Below, piece by piece: positions 50,073-59,151 of a stretch of DNA of 64,000 nt. The number at the start of each line of letters is the position of its first letter. Position 1 is the stretch's first letter. A program made the translations under genes and the position numbers. The notes beneath the pieces were generated by a model. It ran no database searches. It worked only from the letters and a program-made list of their open reading frames with translations, and was not told where the DNA came from. Location of the stretch: assembly GCA_963785755.1 (NCBI GenBank), contig CAWAXG010000002.1:248001-312000 (forward strand). The letters are read 5' to 3'. The stretch comes from JACCXG01 sp963785755. Its GTDB lineage: Bacteria; Acidobacteriota; Vicinamibacteria; Vicinamibacterales; 2-12-FULL-66-21.

Positions 50073-50154
50073 CTCACCCCCGACTGAGTTGGGAGTGTAC
50101 CCCACGGCCTCTCTCGGCCGCGGATTCAGGCGGGTCACTGCCGTTTCTGACGAA

Positions 50155-50338
50155 TCGCGGATGCGCGCCGTGATTCCGGTTCCCAGGACTTCATCACGAA
50201 TCGCGGATTCTCGCGGATACTCGCGGATCCTTCACCCTCCACTACGAGTCGCGGATTGTCGCGGAGGCTCGCGGATTTTTACTACGAGTCGCGGATTCGC
50301 AGGCTCGCAGATTCTCACACGAGTCGCGGACTCGGCGG
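50155..50338. repeat. Word repeat family E, copy E1
   Basis: About 185 bases of CGCGGATT and ACGAGTCGCGG words. Its reverse complement reads, in order, the 90-base unit of E2: CTCGTAGTGGAGGG, GATCCGCGAGTATCCGCGAG, ATTCGTGATGAA, CCTGGGAACCGGAATC. It ends 37 bases before the methyltransferase gene. Confidence 0.85.
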
Positions 50339-50374
50339 GAACGCCGGTATTCTGGTGACTCTGGAGGAGACATC

Positions 50375-51106
50375 GTGAGGCTCTATCAAGAGTTTGCGGA
50401 GTGGTGGCCGCTCCTCTCCGCGCCTGCCGACTACGCGGAGGAGGCAGCTTTCTACGAGGCCGCGCTTCAGCGCGCGTCGAGCGGTCCGCTCAGCACGATG
50501 CTCGAGCTCGGCAGCGGTGGCGGCAACAACGCGTCGCACCTGAAGACGCGATTTGCCATGACCCTCGTCGAGCCGTCGGCAGGAATGCTCGAGGTCAGCC
50601 GACGGCTGAATCCCGAATGCGAGCACGTCCAGGGAGACATGCGCAGCGTGCGCCTCGGCCGGACGTTCGATGCCGTCTTCGTGCACGACGCGATCGTCTA
50701 CATGACGACCGCGGCGGACCTCAAGGCGGCGCTCGAGACCGCCTTCGTGCACTGCGCGCCGGGCGGCGTCGCACTCTTCGCTCCGGATCACGTCCGCGAG
50801 AAGTTTGGGCCATCGACCGATCACGGCGGCCACGACGGCAACGGCCGCGCGCTCCGCTATCTGGAGTGGACGTGGGATCCGGATCCCGCGGACACCCAGT
50901 ATTCCGTCGAGTACGCGTATCTGCTGCGCGAGGCCGACGGCTCTGTACGCGTCGAACACGACCGCCACGTCGAAGGTCTATTCGCGCGCGCCGACTGGCT
51001 GCGCTGGCTCGCGGATGCCGGGTTCGAGGCCGAAGTGGTGCCGTTCGACCACTCCGAGCTGCCGGCCGGCCAGTATGAGGTGTTCGTCGCACGGCGGCCG
51101 TCGTGA
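50375..51106 (+). CDS. Class I SAM-dependent methyltransferase
   Basis: 243 residues. Motif I MLELGSGGGNNASHLKTRF with the glycine loop, acidic motif II MTLVEPSAGMLEVSRRL, MRSVRLGRTFDAVFVHDAIVYM (motif III/IV) and PGGVALFAPDHV. The C-terminus has the acceptor-site segment GHDGNGRALRYLEWTWDPDPADTQY. The acceptor is unknown; the fold suits small molecules. Start GTG 50375 has GGAGGAGACATC upstream. The gene is bracketed by inverted copies of repeat E. Confidence 0.93.
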   Translation: MRLYQEFAEWWPLLSAPADYAEEAAFYEAALQRASSGPLSTMLELGSGGGNNASHLKTRFAMTLVEPSAGMLEVSRRLNPECEHVQGDMRSVRLGRTFDAVFVHDAIVYMTTAADLKAALETAFVHCAPGGVALFAPDHVREKFGPSTDHGGHDGNGRALRYLEWTWDPDPADTQYSVEYAYLLREADGSVRVEHDRHVEGLFARADWLRWLADAGFEAEVVPFDHSELPAGQYEVFVARRPS

Positions 51107-51111
51107 GTTTT

Positions 51112-51352
51112 TCGAGTCGCGGATTCCCGACGATCCGCGACTCGTAGGCGAGGGGAAAGAAATCAGCAAGCATCCGCGTGAACCCGCGACTCGTGATGAA
51201 TTGCCTGGGACCGGAATCCGCGGTGATCCGCGACTCGTAAGTGAGGGAAAAGAAATCCGCGAGCATCCGCGAAAATCTGCGACTCGTGATGAATCCGCGG
51301 GCCGGAATCCGCGGTGATCCGCGACTCGTAATGAGGGAAAGAATCCGCGGGC
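51112..51352. repeat. Word repeat family E, copy E2 (about 2.6 tandem units)
   Basis: A unit of roughly 90 bases (GGAATCCGCGGTGATCCGCG, ACTCGTAAGTGAGGGAAA, AGAAATCCGCGAGCATCCGC, GACTCGTGATGAA) is repeated at about 51121, 51211 and 51302. It is inverted relative to E1 on the other side of the methyltransferase gene. Confidence 0.85.
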
Positions 51353-51376
51353 CCGTCGACACGAGCCGGGCCTGAC

Positions 51377-52558
51377 CTACGGGGCAGTCGGGGCGATAGT
51401 GAACGGAATGCTCGTGACCGTCGGCTCGGCGGCCTTCTCGATTCGATCGAAGGCGATGACCTCGAAGGCGCGGCCGATCCGGTTGCCGGCGAGATCCTCG
51501 AGAATCGACAGCGCGATGAGCTCGTAGCGGCCCGCGGTCCAGGGATCTTTCGGCGTCATGACCCAGCGCGTCTCGTGCGCTTCGATACGGACGTCGCCGA
51601 CGAGAGCCTGGCCATCGCGCCTGACGCCGATCGCACGCAGCAGCAGCCCGTGGTCCAGCGATTCGGGGAACTCGACTGACAGGGGACCGCGGGTACCGGC
51701 GGCGGGCGGTGTCACGCGCCAGGCGCTGTAGTCGAGCGGACGCATATCCGCGGGACCGACGCGGAACGTGCGCGTGAACGCCTGGGCCAGCGGCTTGCCA
51801 TGACCATCGATCCACGACTGATCGACGACCAGCGTATAGCGGTGGCCCTCGACGAGCGACGGCCCCATCTCGCGGTTGGGCAGGATGCCGCGCTTCTGCC
51901 GGCCCGGATCGAAGAACACGGTGTAACGGGTTCGATCCGCGTTCCAGAATTCCGCGTCGAGCGGAAGAAACGGATCGACGACTTCGCGGCCGCTCTCGTC
52001 GAGCAGGCGGACGTGTTCCACGCCGCCTCTTCTCCCCATCGGCGCGGAGAAATGGATGTACATCCGCAGCTGATTCTCCGGCACGACGTCCGAGCTGGGA
52101 TAGACCTGCGTGACCTCGGTTGGCGCCGATGCCGCGCCCGCGGGGAGCGCAACCCGTTCCGTGATCGGTTCAGCGCGCGCCGGGGCGTGTCCCGCGTAGC
52201 GGACCTCGTAGTGGCGGCCCGGATCGAATGGGAACAGCGGCGTGAACCGCAGGCTGTGTCCGGCCACGGTATACCGGCCGGCGATGGGGGTCTCGCTCGG
52301 AGTGCCGCTGTCGTCGACCACTCGCACGGTGAGCACGCCGGCCCACTCAGGCGATGTGGTGGTCAGCTGCCCGACCGCGTTGCGCGTGGCCGCGTCGACG
52401 CCGCTCACTTCGACGTACGACGCCGCGGGATTCGCGGCGTTCTCGACGAGCCGGACGGCCGGCCGGGAGGACGCCGCGGATCGGTTGCAGGCGGCCGCCA
52501 GCACGAGGACTGTGGCGGCCGCCCACGATCGACAGGAGTAGCGTCGCAGAGAATGCAT
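51377..52558 (-). CDS. Putative lipoprotein with bacterial Ig-like domains
   Basis: 393 residues; lipobox LVLAAAC (Cys about 24) followed by NRSAASS, so anchored to a membrane. Two Ig-like repeats are visible: QVYPSSDVVPENQLRMYIHFSAPM (a Big_5-type opening) and SVEFPESLDHGLLLRAIGV, each followed by trap strands; the C-terminal SILEDLAGNRIGRAF is the closing strand. Often such proteins precede or follow alkaline-phosphatase or glycosidase genes; here the neighbour (52582) is another secreted protein with 23 bases between, so they are probably one unit. Function unknown. Confidence 0.85.
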   Translation of the reverse strand: MHSLRRYSCRSWAAATVLVLAAACNRSAASSRPAVRLVENAANPAASYVEVSGVDAATRNAVGQLTTTSPEWAGVLTVRVVDDSGTPSETPIAGRYTVAGHSLRFTPLFPFDPGRHYEVRYAGHAPARAEPITERVALPAGAASAPTEVTQVYPSSDVVPENQLRMYIHFSAPMGRRGGVEHVRLLDESGREVVDPFLPLDAEFWNADRTRYTVFFDPGRQKRGILPNREMGPSLVEGHRYTLVVDQSWIDGHGKPLAQAFTRTFRVGPADMRPLDYSAWRVTPPAAGTRGPLSVEFPESLDHGLLLRAIGVRRDGQALVGDVRIEAHETRWVMTPKDPWTAGRYELIALSILEDLAGNRIGRAFEVIAFDRIEKAAEPTVTSIPFTIAPTAP

Positions 52559-52581
52559 GCTGCGAACGCGAACGTTGCGAG

Positions 52582-53682
52582 TTACGGCAGCGCCACGGCC
52601 GCGAGGTTCAGTGCTCCGCCTTCAGCGCGGGCCAGCACCAGCGTCCGGCTCGCATCCAGCAGATCGAGCTGCTCGATCCCCTTCATCGTCGCGATCGTCT
52701 CGTAAGCGACGCCGCCGGTTTCCGTCTTCACCGGCTGGGTGATCGGCGCGGCGCCCGCGAAGCTGTCGGTCGGGATCTTCATCACGCCGCGCGCGGTGTT
52801 CGACATCAGCAGGAACTCACGCCCGTCCTTCTTGTACACGACCATGTCGATCGGGCGATTGCGATTGCCCAGCTCCGCGATGGTCGTGCCCACGACCTTG
52901 GCGCCGGGCTGCAGGCTGGCGACGGGTAACTTGACCAGCGGCGTGCAGGTGTAGCCGGCGATGAGGTGCGGCTGGTTGTTGATGGCGTACGGCACGAACG
53001 CGAACACCGGCGATCTCGTCTCGAGCTGGCCGTGGTTGCCGTGGAAGATCTCGACGCTCGTGCCCTTGTCCACGTCCGCGAACGGATACTTCACCGCGCG
53101 CAGCTTGGATGCGAACTCCTCGTTCGAGAGGCCGGCGATGAAGAGCCGTCCTTCGGTGAAGGCCATGTCGGTGATCGACTGCCGCCGCGGATCGCGCTGC
53201 GGGTTGGTACCGGCATCGGGGGCATTCGGAAGGACGGCCTTCGTATGCTTGATGCCTTCGAGCGACACGACCTCGATCTTCCCCGCGCCGTCCACGCGCA
53301 GCAGCGCTGGCTGTGCGGCGGTGCCCTGACCTCGCATCACCGAGATGAACGCGTTCTTCGTGCGCGGATGGACCGCCATGTCGGTGACGATGACTTCCTT
53401 GGCGTCGGTGCCGAGGAGGGCGGCAATCTTCTGGTCGATGGCATCGACCGTCTGCGCGCCCGCGGCGCCGCCGTTGGCCTTGTCGCCCAGTTCGAGCGCA
53501 TAGATCGTCGCCGCCTGCGGGTCCGCCGCAAACAGCACGCCGTCGGGCCCGAAGGCCATTGGGCCGATCGACGCCATCGGGGGTGCGGCCGCGGCGGTCA
53601 CCGCGACCGGAGCCACCGGGGAGTGTCCGGCCGCAAGGGCCAGGGCGAGAATCCCGAGGGTAGCCAGGATCTTCGTTCGCAT
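52582..53682 (-). CDS. Secreted beta-propeller-like protein, unknown function
   Basis: 366 residues with signal peptide (ILATLGILALALAAGHSPV). Repeated strands (ASIGPMAFGPDGVLFAADPQAATIYALEL, ITDMAFTEGRLFIAGLSNEEF, RPIDMVVYKKDGREFLLMSNTARGVMKIP) suggest a 6-7 bladed propeller. No catalytic motif; the few cysteines argue against redox function. It lies upstream of the lipoprotein gene on the same strand, 23 bases apart. Confidence 0.85.
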   Translation of the reverse strand: MRTKILATLGILALALAAGHSPVAPVAVTAAAAPPMASIGPMAFGPDGVLFAADPQAATIYALELGDKANGGAAGAQTVDAIDQKIAALLGTDAKEVIVTDMAVHPRTKNAFISVMRGQGTAAQPALLRVDGAGKIEVVSLEGIKHTKAVLPNAPDAGTNPQRDPRRQSITDMAFTEGRLFIAGLSNEEFASKLRAVKYPFADVDKGTSVEIFHGNHGQLETRSPVFAFVPYAINNQPHLIAGYTCTPLVKLPVASLQPGAKVVGTTIAELGNRNRPIDMVVYKKDGREFLLMSNTARGVMKIPTDSFAGAAPITQPVKTETGGVAYETIATMKGIEQLDLLDASRTLVLARAEGGALNLAAVALP

Positions 53683-53869
53683 TTCGGAAAGTCCTCCAGT
53701 TCGAGCCAGTTATGCGGCCAGACCGCATCAGACGTCGAGATTATGGCCTGAATACGTCCCGGCCGCGACAGCCGTTACAGGGCGCAGACGAGGCCAGCTC
53801 TTCCGAAGTAACCTTTCCCACGCACAACTGGTGCGCGAACCATCGTTGGTCCTTCGTTCGCAGCAACTT

Positions 53870-55171
53870 ATGAGTGACCTTCCACGCAAGCTCAGTTCCT
53901 TCGACGGAACCGCCCTGCTCGTCGGTTCGGTCATCGGCTCCGGCATCTTCGTGGTGCCCAGCCTGATTGCGCAGCGGGTGCCCGAGCCAGGGCTCGTGAT
54001 CGCGATCTGGATATTCTCCGGACTGCTGGTGCTCTGCGGCGCGCTCACGCTCGCGGAGCTTGGCGCGATGCTGCCGCATTCGGGCGGCCTCTATGTCTAT
54101 ATGCGCGAGGCCTACGGGCCGTTCTGGGCATTCCTGTATGGCTGGACGATCATGCTGGTGGCCATCCCCGCGTCGATCGCGGCGCTGACCGCCGCGTTCC
54201 TGCTGTACCTGAAGGCGTTCGTGCCGCTGACGTTCGCGGTCGAAAAGGCGGTGGGCATCGGCGTCCTGATGGGACTGGGGTTCATCAACGCACGCGGCGC
54301 AAAGCTCGGCGCCGGCGTGCAGAACCTGTTCACGATCCTCAAGGTCGCGGGTCTGCTGGGGCTCGTGATGCTCGCGGTGCTGACCCGCCGCGGCGATGCC
54401 GCGAACTTTCTGCCGCTCATGCCCGACCAGTTCACCGGCGGCCTGATCACCGCGATCGGCCTGTCGATGATCTCGACGCTGTTCGCCTACGACGGCTGGC
54501 AGTTCGTCAGCCTCGTGGCCGGCGAGATCCGCGACCCGCAACGCAACATTCCGCGCAGCATCGTGCTCGGCGTGCTGATCGTCATCTTCATCTACGTCAG
54601 CGCGAACCTGGCGTACATCTACGTCCTCGGCCAGCCCCGGATCGCGACGGCGGAGCGGGTCGCCGCCGACGCGATGTGGGAGATGATCGGACCGCTCGGC
54701 GCCACGCTGATCACGGTGGCTATCCTCTGCTCGACCTTCGGCGCCATCTCCGCGAACGTGCTCGCCGGCCCGCGCGTGTTCTTTGCGATGGGGCGCGACG
54801 GACTGCTGCTGCCCCAGCTCGCGCGCATCCACCCACGGCACGAGACCCCGTTCGTCGCGATCTGGGCGCTCGCGATCTGGTCGGCGCTGTTGACCCTGAC
54901 CGGCGGCTACGAGCACCTGATCACGATGTCGGGATTCGCGAACTTCATCTTCTTCACGATGATCGTCGTGTCGGTCATCGTGCTGCGGCGCAAGCACCCG
55001 GAATGGGAACGGCCCTACCGCGTCACCGGCTATCCCGTCACGGTCATCGTGTTCGTCCTGGTCTCGTCGGTGTTCGTCCTCAATACCCTGGTCGAGTCGA
55101 CGCGAAGCTCGCTGATGGGGCTGGGATTGCTGCTCCTCGGCGTCCCGTTCTATTTCATGTCGAAACGTTGA
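53870..55171 (+). CDS. Amino acid permease, APC superfamily
   Basis: 433 residues, about 12 hydrophobic segments. TM1 has the unwound substrate-binding motif GSVIGSGIFVVP; TM6 region FAYDGWQFVSLVAGEIRDPQRNIPRSI and the loop GAISANVLAGPRVFFAMGRDGLLLPQLARIHPRHETP are diagnostic of the APC/LAT family. It imports or exchanges amino acids or polyamines; specificity cannot be read. Start ATG 53870 chosen (MSDLPRKLSSFDGTALL); a longer frame begins at 53831. Confidence 0.93.
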   Translation: MSDLPRKLSSFDGTALLVGSVIGSGIFVVPSLIAQRVPEPGLVIAIWIFSGLLVLCGALTLAELGAMLPHSGGLYVYMREAYGPFWAFLYGWTIMLVAIPASIAALTAAFLLYLKAFVPLTFAVEKAVGIGVLMGLGFINARGAKLGAGVQNLFTILKVAGLLGLVMLAVLTRRGDAANFLPLMPDQFTGGLITAIGLSMISTLFAYDGWQFVSLVAGEIRDPQRNIPRSIVLGVLIVIFIYVSANLAYIYVLGQPRIATAERVAADAMWEMIGPLGATLITVAILCSTFGAISANVLAGPRVFFAMGRDGLLLPQLARIHPRHETPFVAIWALAIWSALLTLTGGYEHLITMSGFANFIFFTMIVVSVIVLRRKHPEWERPYRVTGYPVTVIVFVLVSSVFVLNTLVESTRSSLMGLGLLLLGVPFYFMSKR

Positions 55172-55185
55172 CGTAGGATACGGAC

Positions 55186-56187
55186 ATGTCAATCAGCCGC
55201 AGAGCCTTTCTCGCCGCCGGCGGCGCCGCCCTCGGCGCCTCGCTAACCGACCGCACGGACCTTGGCGCCGCACCTGTCGTGCGGGGCGGGTTTGAACTCC
55301 AGGGCAAGGTCTATTCGCTGGAGCCCGCTCCTTCGGGCAGAACGCTGAAGGACGCGAACGGGGCCATCGTGCTCAGCTATCTCACCAGCAAGCCCGCAGG
55401 CGTACCCCTCGCGAGCAACAGCGCGTGCTGCATCCATCCGTTCAACACCCTCGGCGGCGAACAGGCGACCGACATCGCTCCCGACGATCACCGCACCCAC
55501 CGCGGCCTGTTCTTCGCGTGGCACGACATGGAGTTCAAACGGGGTGCCGAGACGCTGCGCGGCGACTTCTGGGGCTGGGGAAAATTCGCTCCCATCGAGG
55601 GCCGGGTGATCGTCAACAAGGATGTTCGTCTGGCGCGCGCCGACGCATCCTCTGCGGAGATTGCCGTCGACAACGCCTGGGTCATCGGCAATCAGACGGT
55701 CATACGCGAAGCGACGACGATTCGCGCCGGGCAGGATCAGGGCGCCCGGGTGCTCGACCTCACCTACCGGTTCACCTCGGATTACGACGTAAAGCTGAAT
55801 CGCATGGCGTTTACCGGCGCCTGCTTCCGCTGCCGCAAGGAGGGCCCGTATACGTTCGCCGATTCGAAGGGGGAGGTCACGCTGCCGAATTCCGACGCGA
55901 CGAAACCCGAGTCCGACTGGCCGGCACGCGACTGGTACAGCCATACGGTGGCGCTGCCTGGCGGCAAGATTGTCGCGTCGGCGCTCCTCGATCACCCGAG
56001 CAACCCGCCCTCGCTCTGGCATGGGGCCCGCTCCGTTTCGTTCCTGCAGCCCTGCATCGCGGCACCGGCACCCGTGGATCTCCCGGCGGGGCGGACGCTG
56101 ACGCTGCGCTACCGGGCGGTCGCGCATGATGGCCGGTTCCCCGACGGAATGCTCGATCGGATGGCGGCCCAGTGGCGGCGCACGTAA
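55186..56187 (+). CDS. DUF6807 (PmoA-like) secreted protein
   Basis: 333 residues with a twin-arginine-like signal (SRRAFLAAGGAALGASL). Core motif CCIHPFNTLGGEQATDIAPDDHRTHRGLFFAW with the HRTHRG triad typical of the family, then WGKFAPIEGRVIVN and LDLTYRFTSDYDVKLNRMAFTG. Function unknown; the family is frequent in planctomycetes and acidobacteria near sugar-utilisation genes. It follows the permease gene after 14 bases on the same strand. Confidence 0.9.
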   Translation: MSISRRAFLAAGGAALGASLTDRTDLGAAPVVRGGFELQGKVYSLEPAPSGRTLKDANGAIVLSYLTSKPAGVPLASNSACCIHPFNTLGGEQATDIAPDDHRTHRGLFFAWHDMEFKRGAETLRGDFWGWGKFAPIEGRVIVNKDVRLARADASSAEIAVDNAWVIGNQTVIREATTIRAGQDQGARVLDLTYRFTSDYDVKLNRMAFTGACFRCRKEGPYTFADSKGEVTLPNSDATKPESDWPARDWYSHTVALPGGKIVASALLDHPSNPPSLWHGARSVSFLQPCIAAPAPVDLPAGRTLTLRYRAVAHDGRFPDGMLDRMAAQWRRT

Positions 56188-56227
56188 GGGCGCCGAGACC
56201 TTAGGTCGGCCGCGCGCCCTTGTAGTA

Positions 56228-57457
56228 ATGTTTTCGTCTTATATGCGACTCCTCGCCGCGGCCCTGATTGCAGCCGCCATGTACCCGACGACTGCGACCG
56301 CTCAGGAGACCCGGACCGAGGTGCTCGAAAAGCAGCGCGCCGACAAAGCCACGCAACTGAAGCCCTACGAAGTAAAAAAGCTCGAAAAACTGGTCATGCA
56401 GGCGGAGGAAGGCAGGATCCGCCGGCTGATTACCCCGCATAACGGCTTCTTCGCCGAGTACGGCTACACCTACCGGCCGGCCCAGGCCGGGATCGGCTTC
56501 GGCGGCGGGTTCCGGCATGACCTCTTCGATCGCCGTGCCCGGGTGGAGCTCGAAGGCGGCATTACCCTCCGCAACTATCACATGCTCCGTGCGGACTTCG
56601 CGCTGCCTCGCCTCTTCGACGATCACCTGGAACTGGGCGTCGAAGCCAGCTACAAGTACCACCCGCAGGAGGATTTCTACGGCGCCGGGATCGATTCCCT
56701 TCAGGAGAACCGTACCAACTACGAGTACACGGGCACGGAATACCAGGGCCGCGCGGTCTTCAAGCCTCGCTCGTGGCTGCGCCTGGGGTCCCGGTTCAGC
56801 GATCTCGCGACTTCGGTCGGATCCGGCACCGACGACCGCTTTCCCTCGATCGAGACGATGTTCGACGACCAGTCGGCGCCGGGCCTCGCCGCGCAGCCCG
56901 ACTATCTCTATGCTGATGCGTTTGCGACCATCGACTACCGCGACGAGCGGGGCAACGCGCGCGACGGCGGGTACTACTCGGTGGCGCTGAAGAAGTATTC
57001 CGACCGCACGCTCGATCGCTACAGCTTCACCAGCGTCGACATGCTGTTCCAGCAGTTCGTGCCCATTTTCGACAAGAAGCGCGTGTTCGCGTTCCAGACC
57101 GGAATCATCACGACGTCGTCCGCCGACGGACAGGAAGTGCCGTTCTTCATGCGGCCGACGGTCGGCGGCAGCCGCACGCTCCGCAGCGTGTCGGAGTACC
57201 GCTTCCGCGACACGAACGCGTTGTGGATCAATGCCGAGTACCGGTGGGAAGCCTTCGGTCTGCTCGATATGGCCCTCTTCACCGACTTCGGCCACGTCGC
57301 GGCGAAGCCCTCGGATCTGAGCTTGTCCGATCTGAAGCACGGCTACGGCATCGGCTTCCGCTTGAAGACGGCACAAGCGGTGTTCTTCCGCTTCGACATC
57401 GGTGTGGGTGCCGGCGAAGGCATTCAGTACGTCATCAAATACAGCAGGGCATTCTGA
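56228..57457 (+). CDS. Omp85/BamA-like outer membrane surface-antigen domain protein
   Basis: 409 residues; signal peptide (MRLLAAALIAAAMYPTTATA). A short coiled lead (VLEKQRADKATQLKPYEVKKLEKLVMQAEEG) and then a C-terminal beta barrel with alternating strands: GYTYRPAQAGIGFGGGFRHDLFDRRARVELEGG, DYRDERGNARDGGYYSVALKKY, RTLRSVSEYRFRDTNALWINAEYRW, and a terminal aromatic (IKYSRAF), the usual barrel end. POTRA domains are missing, so it is a TamA/BamA relative with no soluble arm. It is immediately followed by the kinase-fold-like gene, 4 bases away. Confidence 0.88.
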   Translation: MFSSYMRLLAAALIAAAMYPTTATAQETRTEVLEKQRADKATQLKPYEVKKLEKLVMQAEEGRIRRLITPHNGFFAEYGYTYRPAQAGIGFGGGFRHDLFDRRARVELEGGITLRNYHMLRADFALPRLFDDHLELGVEASYKYHPQEDFYGAGIDSLQENRTNYEYTGTEYQGRAVFKPRSWLRLGSRFSDLATSVGSGTDDRFPSIETMFDDQSAPGLAAQPDYLYADAFATIDYRDERGNARDGGYYSVALKKYSDRTLDRYSFTSVDMLFQQFVPIFDKKRVFAFQTGIITTSSADGQEVPFFMRPTVGGSRTLRSVSEYRFRDTNALWINAEYRWEAFGLLDMALFTDFGHVAAKPSDLSLSDLKHGYGIGFRLKTAQAVFFRFDIGVGAGEGIQYVIKYSRAF

Positions 57458-57461
57458 GCCG

Positions 57462-59151
57462 ATGCGTGTGATCCCGTCTTCCTCGAAGCTGTTCCCCGGC
57501 CGGCTGATCGCCGCGGGCCTGATTTGCGGCGTGGCCCTGTGGATGGCCACGGCTCCGGCAACTGGCGCGAACGCCAAGTTCTACTCGGACGATCCGATCT
57601 GGCGCGATCCGGAAACGCAGGACGCGTCCCAGACCAAGGCCCTCGAGCTCAGCGGTCAGTACCGACCTGATCGAGAACTCGTTTCTCGGCGCCGGCGAGA
57701 CGACGGACTCTCGCGCGCTGAACGTCAATACGGTCGACGAGGTCCCCGACTCGAGCTGGTTCACCAACCGGATCGGACCGCGCATGAGCGGACCGCCGAA
57801 CATCCCCGATCTCGTGAAGGGTGCCGATACGGGGAGTGGTCCGGCGCCTGGGACGTGGACGGTGACCAGCCGCAAGAGCGAGGGCGTCACCCCCGGCTTC
57901 ACCATCAGGGACAGCGCCGGCGTGATCTACTGGATCAAGTTCGATCCCAAGGGCTTCCCCGAGATGGCCAGCGGCGCTGAAGTCATCTCGACGAAGTTCT
58001 TCCATGCGTTCGGCTATCACGTACCGGAGAACTACATCGCCACGCTGCGGCCCCAGGAACTGGAGATCGCGCCTGACGCGACGATGAAGGACGAGGACGG
58101 GCGGCGGCGGCGGCTGACCCGCAAAGACATCGACGACATTCTCGAGAACGCCGCCGCCCAGCCTGACGGCACCTACCGCGTGCTCGCCAGCCGCAATCTC
58201 ACGGGCCGCGTGCTCGGACCGTTCCGGTACTACGGCACCCGCCCGGACGATCCCAACGACATTCATCCGCACGAGCACCGGCGCGAACTGCGCGGGCTAT
58301 CGGTGTTCGCGGCGTGGCTCAATCATGACGAGGTGCGCAGCACGAACTCGCTGGATACGGTCGTCCCGGCGGGCAGCCGGCAGATCGTGCGTCATCATCT
58401 GCTCGATTTCGGGTCGACCCTTGGCAGCGGAAGCGTCAAGGCGCAGAGCCGCCGCGCGGGCAACGAGTTCGTGTGGGAGTCGCGCCCGACGGTCATCACG
58501 ATGCTGACGCTGGGCCTCTACGTGCGTCCCTGGCTCAAAGTGGACTACCCCGATGTCCCGTCGGTCGGGCGGATCGAGTCGACCTACTACCGCGCCGAGG
58601 AGTGGAAGCCGGATTATCCGAACCCGGCATTCAAGAACGCCCGGCCCGAAGACCGGTTCTGGGCCGCGCGCATCGTCGCCGCCTTCACAGACGATGCGGT
58701 AGCGGGCGTGGTGCGGGCGGCGGGATATTCACATCCGGAGGCGACGGACTACATCACCAAGACGCTGCTCGAGCGCAAGACCAAGGTGCTCGCGGCCTGG
58801 CTGAACGGCACGAATCCAGTCGTCAACGTCACGCTCAGCAACTCGGGAGAGCTGGCATTCGACAACGCGGCCGAAAAGGCCGGAGTAGGCAAGCCGGCAG
58901 ACCGGTACACGGTGCAGTGGTCGCGGTTCGACAACGCCACCGGCACTCATCACGACACCGGCGCCGAGGAGACGCTGTCGGGGCCCCGCGGTCAGGCGCC
59001 CGCGGCGCTGTTGTCGGCGCGGCCCGACTACATCTCCGCACGGCTGCGCGCGTTTCACGCGGATCATCCCGCCTGGTCGCATCCGCTCGTCGTGTATTTC
59101 CGCAGGGCCGGTGACGGGTGGTCGCTCGTCGGGCTCGAGCGGAACCCGTGA
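57462..59151 (+). CDS. Secreted kinase-fold-like protein of unknown function, frameshifted
   Basis: About 560 residues across a one-base frameshift near 57655 (an extra G in AGCGGTCAG). The N-terminus has a signal peptide (LIAAGLICGVALWMATAPATGA). The second frame resumes VSTDLIENSFLGAGETTDS. I see a pattern resembling the HipA/Fam20/CotH-type atypical kinases: IYWIKFD (possible ATP Lys, base 57937), SGAEVISTKFFHAFGYHVPE (possible helix C Glu), WLNHDEVRSTNSLD (catalytic HxD-like loop with an N five residues later) and LLDFGSTLG (DFG, base 58405). This is my inference, not a named family. It lies between an Omp85 gene and a glycosyltransferase gene and may modify secreted substrates. Confidence 0.75.

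Noticed and set aside
53741..55192. Long open frame antisense to the APC permease (483 codons)
   Set aside because: It mirrors the third-codon G+C bias of the permease; the protein is low-complexity Glu/His/Arg/Asp with no domain and no ribosome site.
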